Shown here in pieces: positions 15,484 to 22,319 of a stretch of DNA of 32,297 nucleotides. The DNA lies in NCBI GenBank assembly GCA_002898675.1, contig BEHW01000011.1, positions 1 through 32,297 of the forward strand, read 5' to 3'. Under the pieces are notes generated by a model that did no database searches, was not told where the DNA came from, and saw only the letters and a list, made by a program, of their open reading frames with translations. This DNA is from a bacterium HR20 (GTDB taxonomy: Bacteria > Bacteroidota > Ignavibacteria > Kapaibacteriales > NICIL-2). Position 1 is the first letter of the stretch; every line of letters starts with the position of its first letter. The position numbers and the translations under genes are program-made.

Positions 15484-16773
15484 ATCGCGTGGCTCTCAGC
15501 AGTTGGACAGGACTGCCGCACACGCGCATCTACCCAGCGCTGGAGGTTGAGCTGGACGCCGAGAATCCCTTCGCGCAAACTGAGGCAACGCTCCTTGCTC
15601 GCGGCAGTGGCCGAAGTTACGGCGATGTCTGCTTGCCCAGCGACACTGCGGTTCTCACCTCAAGACTTCGGCGAATCCATTCGTTCGACACCGAGCATGG
15701 TATCATCACAGCGGAAGCAGGTATCTCGTTGGCTGCGCTACTTCGCATCACCATTCCGCGTGGATGGACGCTTCCGGTGCTCCCTGGCACTGGTGCTGTA
15801 ACAGTCGGCGGTGCAATTGCAAACGACATTCACGGCAAAAGTCATCACTGGGCAGGAACGTTCGGTCGGTGGGTACGGCAGATAGAGCTTCTTCGCTCCG
15901 ACGGACGCATCCGCTGCTCGCCGTGCGACAATGCTGAGCTGCTTGCGGCAACGATCGGGGGGGCTTGGGCTAACGGGCATCATCACCTGGGCTGAGCTGC
16001 AGCTTATTCCTTGCAGTTCAGCATGGATGGAAACTCGCGCCACGCGCTTTGCGACGCTCGAGGAGTTCTACGATCACACACGCACCCTCGAAGCCACCGC
16101 TGAGTACGTTGTGGCGTGGTGCGACCTCTCGCGCCCAGGACGCATCAGCGGGATCCTCTCTGCTGCCAGCTTCTGCAACGATGGCCAGTGCTCAGTGCCT
16201 CCTACAGCAAATGAGCGACGATTCCCTCCGCTGCCAGTTTCTGTCTTTTCCCGGCCAACAGTTCGCATCGCCAACATGCTCTACCGCTGGCTATCGAGTC
16301 GAGGTCCATCCCGCGAGCATTACACAACGGTGTTCTTCCCACTCGATCGTCTGCCGTGGAATCGTCTGTTCGGTCCGCGTGGCTTTTACCAGCTGCAGGC
16401 GGTCCTCCCCAAGGAACGTGCCCGCGAAGGAGTCACCGCGATCTGCGAGCGTCTCTGGCATGCAAAGCTTCCAGTGCCGCTCTGCGTTCTCAAACAATTT
16501 TCGCCAATCGAATCGCCGGGGCTACTCTCGTTCCCGATGGCAGGAACGAGCATTGCCCTCGATGTACCGAATACCAACGGTGCACGGGATACGTTGAGAG
16601 CCATCATTGCAGACGTCGTCGCCGCTGGTGGCCGAATCTATCCAGCAAAAGATGTGCTGATGACCCCCGCAGAGTTCCAACGCATGTATCCGCAGTGGGA
16701 AGTGCTCGAACGCTGGCGAGATCGGCGATGCTGCTCGCAATTTTGGGAGCGTGTCACGTGCGGGATACAGTAA
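15480..16773 (+). pseudogene. dprE1: DprE1-like decaprenylphosphoryl-ribose oxidase, frameshifted at a G7 tract
   Basis: FAD-dependent oxidase that oxidises polyprenylphosphoryl-ribose at C2', the first half of the epimerisation to arabinose. The first frame (15480-15995) holds the FAD part: GRSYGDVC, LPVLPGTGAVTVGGAIANDIHGKSHH (His118), ending abnormally after ATIGG. The second frame continues GLGLTGIITWAELQL and carries the rest, including FYQLQAVLP and the active-site Lys in AKDVLMTP, to the stop at 16773. The break is seven G at 15957-15963; six would give one 430-residue protein of normal length. It may be an assembly error, a pseudogene or a slippery site. At the position of mycobacterial Cys387 (ICVDFP, benzothiazinone target) the sequence has Ala (IALDVP). 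Confidence 0.88.
15957..15963 (+). repeat. Homopolymeric G7 tract at the dprE1 frameshift
   Basis: Seven consecutive G within the codons for ATIGG-LGLTG. Losing one G restores the reading frame of the DprE1-like protein. The tract is a candidate for slippage, replicative or transcriptional, as well as for a homopolymer sequencing error. Confidence 0.8.
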
Positions 16774-17525
16774 TGACCCCTTCTTCGATCCTCATCGTCG
16801 GTGCGACCTCTGCAATCGCAGAGCAGACAGCGCTCGCCCTTGTCGGAAGATGCAAGCAATTCGTCCTTGCAGCACGCAACCAAGAACGGCTCAGCGCAGT
16901 TGCCACGCTCCTTGGCGTACGTGGCGCTACGGTCCACACGCTCGCGTATGATGCTGAACACATGCAGGAGGTGGACTTACTCGCCCAAGCACGCCAGGTG
17001 CTCGGTGGTGAACTGCCCGATGCCGTCCTGATTGCACACGCAGTGCTTCCTCGGCATGAGGAAGTTGTCCATGACCCGATCCTGGCGCACAGAGTGCTCG
17101 AAATCAACACGGTCTCGGTGCTGACGCTCTGCACGGCGGTGTGCAGGCACTTTGAGGAACGCGGCCGTGGCACCCTTGCGGTCATTAGCTCGGTCGCCGC
17201 TGATCGCGGGCGCGTCAACAACTTTCTCTACGCCGCATCAAAAGCAGCACTCGATGTGTACCTCGATGGCGTGCGATTGCGGTGGAAGCTGCGTTCATCG
17301 CACTTGCGAGTGCTGACAATCAAACCTGGATACGTCCGCACACCGATGACAGCACATGTGGAACGAATGCTCTTCCCTGCCACACCAGAGCGAGTCGGAG
17401 CAGCAATTGCACGGCTCATCGCTGGTCATCGCGATGGCAGACGCTACATCCCTTGGTGGTGGCGGCCAATCATGGCCATCGCCCGCTTGCTCCCCGATCG
17501 CGCGATGCTCTACGTCAAGCATTAG
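16773..17525 (+). CDS. dprE2: DprE2-like short-chain dehydrogenase
   Basis: NADH-dependent SDR of 250 residues that would reduce the 2'-keto intermediate to polyprenylphosphoryl-arabinofuranose, completing the epimerisation begun by DprE1. The Rossmann loop is ILIVGATSAIAEQTA; the catalytic Ser is in VISSVAADRGR and the Tyr-Lys pair in YAASKAALDVYLDGVRLR. The C-terminal segment YIPWWWRPIMAIARLLP looks membrane-associated, as in mycobacterial DprE2. The start ATG overlaps the dprE1 stop by one base (TAATG). The gene is intact although dprE1 is interrupted. The assignment to DprE2 rests on context as well as sequence, because SDRs are hard to separate by motif alone. Confidence 0.88.
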   Translation: MTPSSILIVGATSAIAEQTALALVGRCKQFVLAARNQERLSAVATLLGVRGATVHTLAYDAEHMQEVDLLAQARQVLGGELPDAVLIAHAVLPRHEEVVHDPILAHRVLEINTVSVLTLCTAVCRHFEERGRGTLAVISSVAADRGRVNNFLYAASKAALDVYLDGVRLRWKLRSSHLRVLTIKPGYVRTPMTAHVERMLFPATPERVGAAIARLIAGHRDGRRYIPWWWRPIMAIARLLPDRAMLYVKH

Positions 17526-17543
17526 TGGAGGACAACAAACCAC

Positions 17544-17575
17544 TTTGTCAAATTCCCCCTAGTTCCGTATTTTCG
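17544..17575 (+). promoter_or_regulatory. Promoter of the arginine operon
   Basis: TTTG (17544-17547), a 20-nt spacer and TATTTTCG (17568-17575, one mismatch to TAnnTTTG). A start near 17583 would place the leader ORF ATG (17614) about 31 nt into the transcript and the first structural gene about 230 nt in. Confidence 0.5.
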
Positions 17576-17613
17576 CGCCGCAATTGTTTGCACTCAATGT
17601 TCAAACGCGCGCA

Positions 17614-17724
17614 ATGACCTCCATGCTGCGACGACGATCACTCCGACGACGACCCTGCCAGCAGTGGCACGGGACGGCGGCGGTGTTGTCGCAAGCGCTG
17701 GAGAGAAAAACTTATCACTGGTAG
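17614..17724 (+). CDS. Putative arginine leader peptide
   Basis: Small ORF of 36 codons in the untranslated leader of the arginine operon, beginning MTSMLRRRSLRRRPCQQW. Residues 6-8 and 11-13 are two runs of three Arg, all CGA codons (17629-17637 and 17644-17652), and one AGA follows at 17704-17706. The downstream ATG 17623 could also start it. No strong Shine-Dalgarno is seen; the bases before the ATG are cgcgcgca. The ORF ends 29 nt before a terminator hairpin and 90 nt before the acyltransferase gene. Clustered codons for the end product of the operon are the hallmark of leader peptides that sense charged tRNA. The peptide itself probably has no other role. The call rests on codon content and position only. 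Confidence 0.6.
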   Translation: MTSMLRRRSLRRRPCQQWHGTAAVLSQALERKTYHW

Positions 17725-17753
17725 CGCGCGCATAAGCACCCAAACGTAGAACT

Positions 17754-17792
17754 GCCGCTTCCTCCGTGCCACGAGGAAGCGGCGTTTGTTTT
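17754..17792 (+). terminator. Leader terminator / attenuator hairpin before the arginine genes
   Basis: GCCGCTTCCTC (17754-17764) pairs with GAGGAAGCGGC (17773-17783): 11 perfect bp, 8-nt loop, followed by the U-rich tail gtttgtttt. It lies 229 nt after the dprE2 stop but only 23 nt before the acyltransferase ATG and downstream of the candidate arginine promoter, so it fits an attenuator better than an ordinary terminator for the upstream operon. Possible antiterminator partners for its 5' arm are GCGGC in the GGCGGCGG run (about 17675-17683) and AAGCG at about 17693-17697. Confidence 0.7.
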
Positions 17793-17814
17793 ACAACCAG
17801 CAGTTCGGACACCG

Positions 17815-18447
17815 ATGGAAACAGCAAGTGCAGAACCTGCAATCGGAGCTGATGCAATCGTCGTCACCGTTGCATCGAGCGAGCACGAATGCTACGCTGA
17901 AACCATTTCGCGCCTGATCGAGGAATCTGCCCTCCAGCGCGGCACAGGCATTGCGCGCCGCCCGCCCGAATACATCCGCCAGAAAATGCGCGAGGGGAAA
18001 GCAATCATCGCGCTCGATCGAAGTGGCGATGGTAACAACCCAGCATTCGTGGGGTTTTGCTACATCGAGACGTGGGAGCACGGGCGCTACGTTGCCAACT
18101 CTGGGTTGATCGTTGCGCCGAACTACCGCCGGCACGGTGTAGCACGACGCATCAAGTACGCTGCGTTTGAACTGTCCCGGCGCTTGTACCCCGAAGCAAA
18201 AATCTTCAGCATCACCACCAGCGCCGCCGTCCTCAAGCTCAACAGCGAGTTGGGCTTTCGTCCTGTCCACTTTAGCGAGTTGACCAGCGACGAAGAATTC
18301 TGGCGCGGCTGTGCCTCCTGCCGCAATTACGACATTCTGCAGCGGACCGGACGCACCATGTGCCTGTGCACAGGGCTGCTCTACGATCCCGCCGAGCATA
18401 TCGAACATGCACTTCCGATCGTTCCACCGACCGATGACCAACGATGA
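17815..18447 (+). CDS. GNAT-family N-acyltransferase at the head of the arginine operon (ArgA-type candidate)
   Basis: GNAT acyltransferase of 210 residues, probably acylating the alpha-amino group of glutamate as the first step of arginine synthesis. The acetyl-CoA site is in IVAPNYRRHGVARRIKYAAFE (about 101-121). A Cys-rich C-terminal part (FWRGCASCRNYDIL, GRTMCLCTGLLYDP) could bind a metal and is typical of the GNAT proteins found next to argG in Bacteroidota, as I recall. No classical argA or argJ is in the window, and the downstream argF' and argE need an N-acylated intermediate from this step. Whether the acyl group is acetyl or succinyl cannot be read from the sequence. It overlaps argG by 4 nt. 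Confidence 0.85.
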   Translation: METASAEPAIGADAIVVTVASSEHECYAETISRLIEESALQRGTGIARRPPEYIRQKMREGKAIIALDRSGDGNNPAFVGFCYIETWEHGRYVANSGLIVAPNYRRHGVARRIKYAAFELSRRLYPEAKIFSITTSAAVLKLNSELGFRPVHFSELTSDEEFWRGCASCRNYDILQRTGRTMCLCTGLLYDPAEHIEHALPIVPPTDDQR

Positions 18448-19637
18448 GCGACGTCGTTCTCGCATTCAGTGGCGGTCTCGATACGTCGTACTGCCTGCTC
18501 TACCTGCGCGCCGAGTGCGGCATGCGGGTTCACACCGTCACAGTTGATACCGGAGGATTCACACCAGAAGAAAAAACTGCCATCGAGCGCCGCGCACACG
18601 AGCTTGGGGCAGCATCTCACACGACGCTCGATGGCACCACGCCACTCTACGAACACTGCCTGCGATACCTGGTGTTCGGCAACGTACTTCGGTACGGCAC
18701 ATACCCACTTTCGGTCAGCGCCGAACGCGCCATTCAGGCGCGGCTGATTGCCCAGCATGCACGCCAGCTCGGCGCCCGAGCGCTCGCACATGGAAGTACC
18801 GGCGCGGGCAACGACCAAATTCGCTTCGATGCTGCCTGGAACATTCTCGCGCCAGAACTCGAGATACTGACACCAATCCGCGATGGCAACGTCACTCGCG
18901 AACAAGCACTCGCCTACTTGCATGCCCATGGCGTTGCATTGGAACACGAGCGCCCGCCGTACTCGATCAACCGTGGCATCTGGGGAACGACCGTCGGCGG
19001 CCGCCAGACGCTTACGTCCCACGAACCGCTCCCAGACGATGCGTTCCCCACGCCGATCACTGCACACGGTACAACACGGCTCACTCTCCACTTCATCCGC
19101 GGCGAGCTTGTCGGCTTCGATGGGACACTCTACGACCATCCATTCCACGCTATCGCTGCACTCGAAGAAACTGCAGCGCCCTGGGGTGTCGGCCGTGGCA
19201 TCCATGTCGGCGATACCATCGTCGGTACAAAAGGTCGCGTGGGATTCCAAGCAGCAGCAGCGCATCTGACCATCGCGGCACATCACGCACTCGAAAAGCA
19301 CACGCTCACCAAATGGCAACTGCTCCTGAAAGAGCATCTGGCGCTCTGGTACGGACAGTTGCTCCACGAGGGAATGTTCGAAGAACCAGCACTCCGTGCG
19401 GTCGAAGCATTCTTCGAGCGAACCCAGCGAACGGTCACCGGCGACGTAATCGTCCAGCTTTCCCCGAAGCGTTTCGAGATCGAGGGCGTCATTTCACCTC
19501 ACGACCTGATGCACGCGCGCTTTGGTCGCTACGGGGAACAAGCGACCGATTGGAGCGCTGCTGACGTCCGCGGCTTTGCTCGCATCGCAGCCGAGCAGCT
19601 CCGCATCTTCCACACCATCAACGGAGAGACGGTATGA
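18444..19637 (+). CDS. argG: Argininosuccinate synthase
   Basis: Condenses citrulline and aspartate with ATP to argininosuccinate, the penultimate step of arginine synthesis, in the cytoplasm. It is 397 residues, the normal size. The N-type ATP pyrophosphatase loop is VLAFSGGLDTSYCL (about 5-18), and the conserved segment ARALAHGSTGAGNDQIRFD (about 110-128) supplies the citrulline/aspartate site. WGTTVGG follows in the middle of the protein. ATGA overlaps at both ends (with the acyltransferase upstream and argC downstream) indicate translational coupling in one operon. Confidence 0.97.
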   Translation: MSDVVLAFSGGLDTSYCLLYLRAECGMRVHTVTVDTGGFTPEEKTAIERRAHELGAASHTTLDGTTPLYEHCLRYLVFGNVLRYGTYPLSVSAERAIQARLIAQHARQLGARALAHGSTGAGNDQIRFDAAWNILAPELEILTPIRDGNVTREQALAYLHAHGVALEHERPPYSINRGIWGTTVGGRQTLTSHEPLPDDAFPTPITAHGTTRLTLHFIRGELVGFDGTLYDHPFHAIAALEETAAPWGVGRGIHVGDTIVGTKGRVGFQAAAAHLTIAAHHALEKHTLTKWQLLLKEHLALWYGQLLHEGMFEEPALRAVEAFFERTQRTVTGDVIVQLSPKRFEIEGVISPHDLMHARFGRYGEQATDWSAADVRGFARIAAEQLRIFHTINGETV

Positions 19638-20572
19638 CGCGCGTGGGCATTATCGGCGCCAGCGGCTATGCCGGGACAGAACTCGTCCGCGTGCTTGCGT
19701 TCCATCCACACGTCGAGATTGCGTACCTGGTGAGCCAAACACACGCGGGGAAACCGATGAGCGCTCTTGCGCCAGACCTCGACGGAATTGTGGATACCCC
19801 ACTCCAGGCTCAGCCCACCGATGATGCAGATGTCGTATTCCTTGCTGTTCCGCATGGCGCTGCACGTGCATTTCTGGCAGAACATCCCCAGCTGGCCCGT
19901 AGCATCATCGTGGACTTAAGCAGCGACCATCGCTCGGATGCAGCATTCGTCTATGGCTTACCCGAACTCAACCGCGAGCGCATTCGTGCAGCTCGTCGCA
20001 TTGCCAATCCTGGGTGCTTTGCAACTGCGCTTTCGCTATCGCTTCTGCCGTTGCAGCACAGCGGAATCACGCTGCCGATCTACGCCAGCGGCATCACTGG
20101 CTCGACGGGTGCAGGCGCGCAGTTGAGTCCGACGGTGCACTTTTCCTGGCGCTTTGCGAATGTCGAACCGTACAGCATCTTGAGCCATCGGCATGCCGAG
20201 GAAGTCCGCACCGCACTCGGCCTGGAGCCGCCGCTGCACTTTGTTCCGCAGCGTGGTCCCTTCACACGCGGGATCGTCACGACAACCTTTGTCCCTACCG
20301 CATTGCCGGAGGAGAGGCTCGCCCAACTCTACCGCGAGTATTTCGCTGCTCATCCTCTCGTCCGATACGCAAGCGATCCGCCGGACCTCAAGCGTGTTGT
20401 CGGAACAGCGCGCGCGGTTGTCCACTGCGCCGTTCGCCAGCAAACTGCGGTGATCATCTGTGCACTCGATAACATGCTCAAAGGCGCAGCAGCGCAGGCT
20501 GTGCAAAACATGAACCTGGCCCTCGGGCTGGACGAAACAGCAGGGCTTCCTCTTCGGAGTATCGGTTGGTAA
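19634..20572 (+). CDS. argC: N-acyl-gamma-glutamyl-phosphate reductase
   Basis: NADPH-dependent reductase converting N-acylglutamyl phosphate to the semialdehyde, the third step of the pathway. It is 312 residues. The Rossmann loop is VGIIGASGYAGTELVRVL (about 4-21); the catalytic Cys is in the NPGCFATALSLSLLPL block (about residue 121); SGITGSTGAGAQLSP and GPFTRGIVTTTFV are conserved ArgC segments. It overlaps argG by 4 nt, and 17 nt separate it from the preferred argF' start. Confidence 0.96.
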   Translation: MTRVGIIGASGYAGTELVRVLAFHPHVEIAYLVSQTHAGKPMSALAPDLDGIVDTPLQAQPTDDADVVFLAVPHGAARAFLAEHPQLARSIIVDLSSDHRSDAAFVYGLPELNRERIRAARRIANPGCFATALSLSLLPLQHSGITLPIYASGITGSTGAGAQLSPTVHFSWRFANVEPYSILSHRHAEEVRTALGLEPPLHFVPQRGPFTRGIVTTTFVPTALPEERLAQLYREYFAAHPLVRYASDPPDLKRVVGTARAVVHCAVRQQTAVIICALDNMLKGAAAQAVQNMNLALGLDETAGLPLRSIGW

Positions 20573-20589
20573 CGATAGAACAGCAGACG

Positions 20590-21537
20590 ATGCAACACTT
20601 CACAAAACTCGCTGATGTACCAAACCTCGGCACGCTCATCGAACGCGCAATCGAGTGTAAACGCTCGCCTCATGCCTGGCCATCGCTTGGGCGCGGGCGT
20701 ACGCTTGGGATGGTGTTTTTCAATCCAAGCCTCCGAACACGCGTGAGCACGCACCGCGCAGCGACGCTCTTGGGCATGGATGTCATCAGCATGACCGTCG
20801 GCGACGAAACCTGGCAACTCGAAACGCGCGACGGTGTGGTGATGGATGGCCCAGCCGCCGAACATATCCGTGAAGCTGCAGCAGTCCTCGGTCGGTACGT
20901 GGATGTGTTGGGAGTCCGCTCGTTCGCTCAGCTCCGCGATCGCCAGGAAGATTACGCCGAAACGATTCTCGAACGCTTCCGTGCCTGCGCGGGCGTTCCA
21001 ATCGTGAGTCTCGAATCTGCAACGCGGCATCCACTCCAATCGCTGGCAGATGTTCTGACGATCGAACAGTTCAAGCGTCGCAGCCGACCTCGCGTTGTGC
21101 TCACGTGGGCACCGCATCCCAAAGCCTTGCCGCAGGCCGTCCCCAATTCGTTTGCGGAGTGGGCACGCGCGATGGACTACGAGCTGGTCATTGCACATCC
21201 TCCTGGATACGAACTCGATCCACAATTCACCGAGGGTGCAACGATCTCCTATGACCAAGACGAAGCGCTCGACGGCGCCGAGTTCGTCTATGCAAAAAAC
21301 TGGTCGAGCTACCGTGACTACGGAAAAATTTTGTCGCAGGATCGGTCTTGGCAAATCACACCGGAGAAGATGGCGCGCACCAGCGATGGCTACTTCCTCC
21401 ACTGCCTTCCGATTCGGCGGAACATGATCGCAAGCGATGCAGTGCTCGATTCGCCGCGTTCGCTCGTCATCGAGCAAGCAGCCAACCGCATCCCCGCAGC
21501 GCAAGCAGTCCTCCGAACGATTCTGGAGACGCGATGA
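20590..21537 (+). CDS. argF': N-acylornithine carbamoyltransferase (AOTCase/SOTCase type)
   Basis: Transfers the carbamoyl group from carbamoyl phosphate to N-acetyl- or N-succinylornithine, giving N-acylcitrulline. It is 315 residues from ATG 20590 (MQHFTKLADVP), which fits the family N-terminus; TTG 20566 is an alternative. The carbamoyl-phosphate motif is FFNPSLRTRVST, followed by ATRHPLQSLADVLTIEQFK and VVLTWAPHPKALPQAVPNSFAEWARAMDYE, very like the Bacteroides fragilis succinylornithine enzyme as recalled. In the loop GVVMDGPAAEHIREA the discriminating position (Pro in B. fragilis, Glu in Xanthomonas, from memory) appears to be Ala, so the acyl preference is open. It overlaps argB by 4 nt. 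Confidence 0.94.
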   Translation: MQHFTKLADVPNLGTLIERAIECKRSPHAWPSLGRGRTLGMVFFNPSLRTRVSTHRAATLLGMDVISMTVGDETWQLETRDGVVMDGPAAEHIREAAAVLGRYVDVLGVRSFAQLRDRQEDYAETILERFRACAGVPIVSLESATRHPLQSLADVLTIEQFKRRSRPRVVLTWAPHPKALPQAVPNSFAEWARAMDYELVIAHPPGYELDPQFTEGATISYDQDEALDGAEFVYAKNWSSYRDYGKILSQDRSWQITPEKMARTSDGYFLHCLPIRRNMIASDAVLDSPRSLVIEQAANRIPAAQAVLRTILETR

Positions 21538-22319
21538 CGACGCTGCACATCCTCAAGCTCGGCGGCGAACTCCTTGGCGGTGACAGCAGCAACCTTGCTC
21601 CCCTTGCCTGCCAACTGGCGCAGATGCCACAGCCACTCCTCATCGTCCACGGCGGCGGAAAACAAACGACTGCACTTGCCGAGCGACTCGGAATCGAAGC
21701 TCATTTTCACAACGGCCGCCGCATCACCGATGCCGCCATGCTCGATGTGCTGGTGATGACGACCGCCGGCCTGCTCAACAAGCGCTTGGTTGCAGCACTC
21801 TTGGCTCAACGGGTGCGCGCTGTTGGAATCGCTGCATGCGATGGCAACATCATCTGCGCCACCAAGCGGCAGGGAACGATTGACTTCGGCTACGTCGGCG
21901 ATCCAATCCGCGCAGAGATCGCTCCGCTCATTGCGTTGCTCGAGGCTGGATTTGTCCCCGTCATCGCACCGATCACTCACGATGGACGCGGCCAGCTCCT
22001 CAACACCAACGCCGACACGGTCGCAGCGAGCCTGGCGGCGCAGTTTGCCGCTGCTCGATGGTTGGATGTGCGACTTTGGTTTTGCACTCCGAGCGGCGGC
22101 GTTCGCGATGCGGACGGAGCAATCATCCCCGCACTCGACCGCCAGCAGCTCGCACAGCTGGTTGATCGCGGTGTCGTCCGCGATGGGATGCTCCCGAAGC
22201 TCGACGCCGCTTTTGCTGCAGCAGACTGTGGCACTGCCGAGGTTGCAATCATCGCAACCGAGCATTTACCGCATGCGCGCGGTACCCGAATCCTTCCCGT
22301 GCGGAGATCTGCGCAATGA
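21534..22319 (+). CDS. argB: N-acetylglutamate kinase (or N-acylglutamate kinase)
   Basis: Phosphorylates the gamma-carboxylate of N-acylglutamate, usually the arginine-feedback-controlled step. It is 261 residues from ATG 21534, with GGAG 6 nt upstream and a 4-nt overlap with argF'. Amino-acid-kinase motifs: HILKLGGELLGG at the N-terminus, LLIVHGGGKQTTALAERLG, LNTNADTVAASLA, and DGMLPKLDAAFAAADCG near the C-terminus. The N-terminal extension helix of arginine-sensitive hexameric NAGK enzymes is missing, so allosteric inhibition by arginine may be weak; this would leave expression control to the leader (inference). It overlaps argE by 4 nt. Confidence 0.95.
   Translation: MTTLHILKLGGELLGGDSSNLAPLACQLAQMPQPLLIVHGGGKQTTALAERLGIEAHFHNGRRITDAAMLDVLVMTTAGLLNKRLVAALLAQRVRAVGIAACDGNIICATKRQGTIDFGYVGDPIRAEIAPLIALLEAGFVPVIAPITHDGRGQLLNTNADTVAASLAAQFAAARWLDVRLWFCTPSGGVRDADGAIIPALDRQQLAQLVDRGVVRDGMLPKLDAAFAAADCGTAEVAIIATEHLPHARGTRILPVRRSAQ

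Noticed and set aside
17629..17652. CGACGACGA repeats as a microsatellite or tandem repeat
   Set aside because: Only two short runs, in frame with a small ORF in an arginine-operon leader; the codon interpretation explains them better.
20350..21504. 384-codon minus-strand ORF opposite argC/argF'
   Set aside because: Overlaps two well-conserved arginine genes in antisense; no motif.
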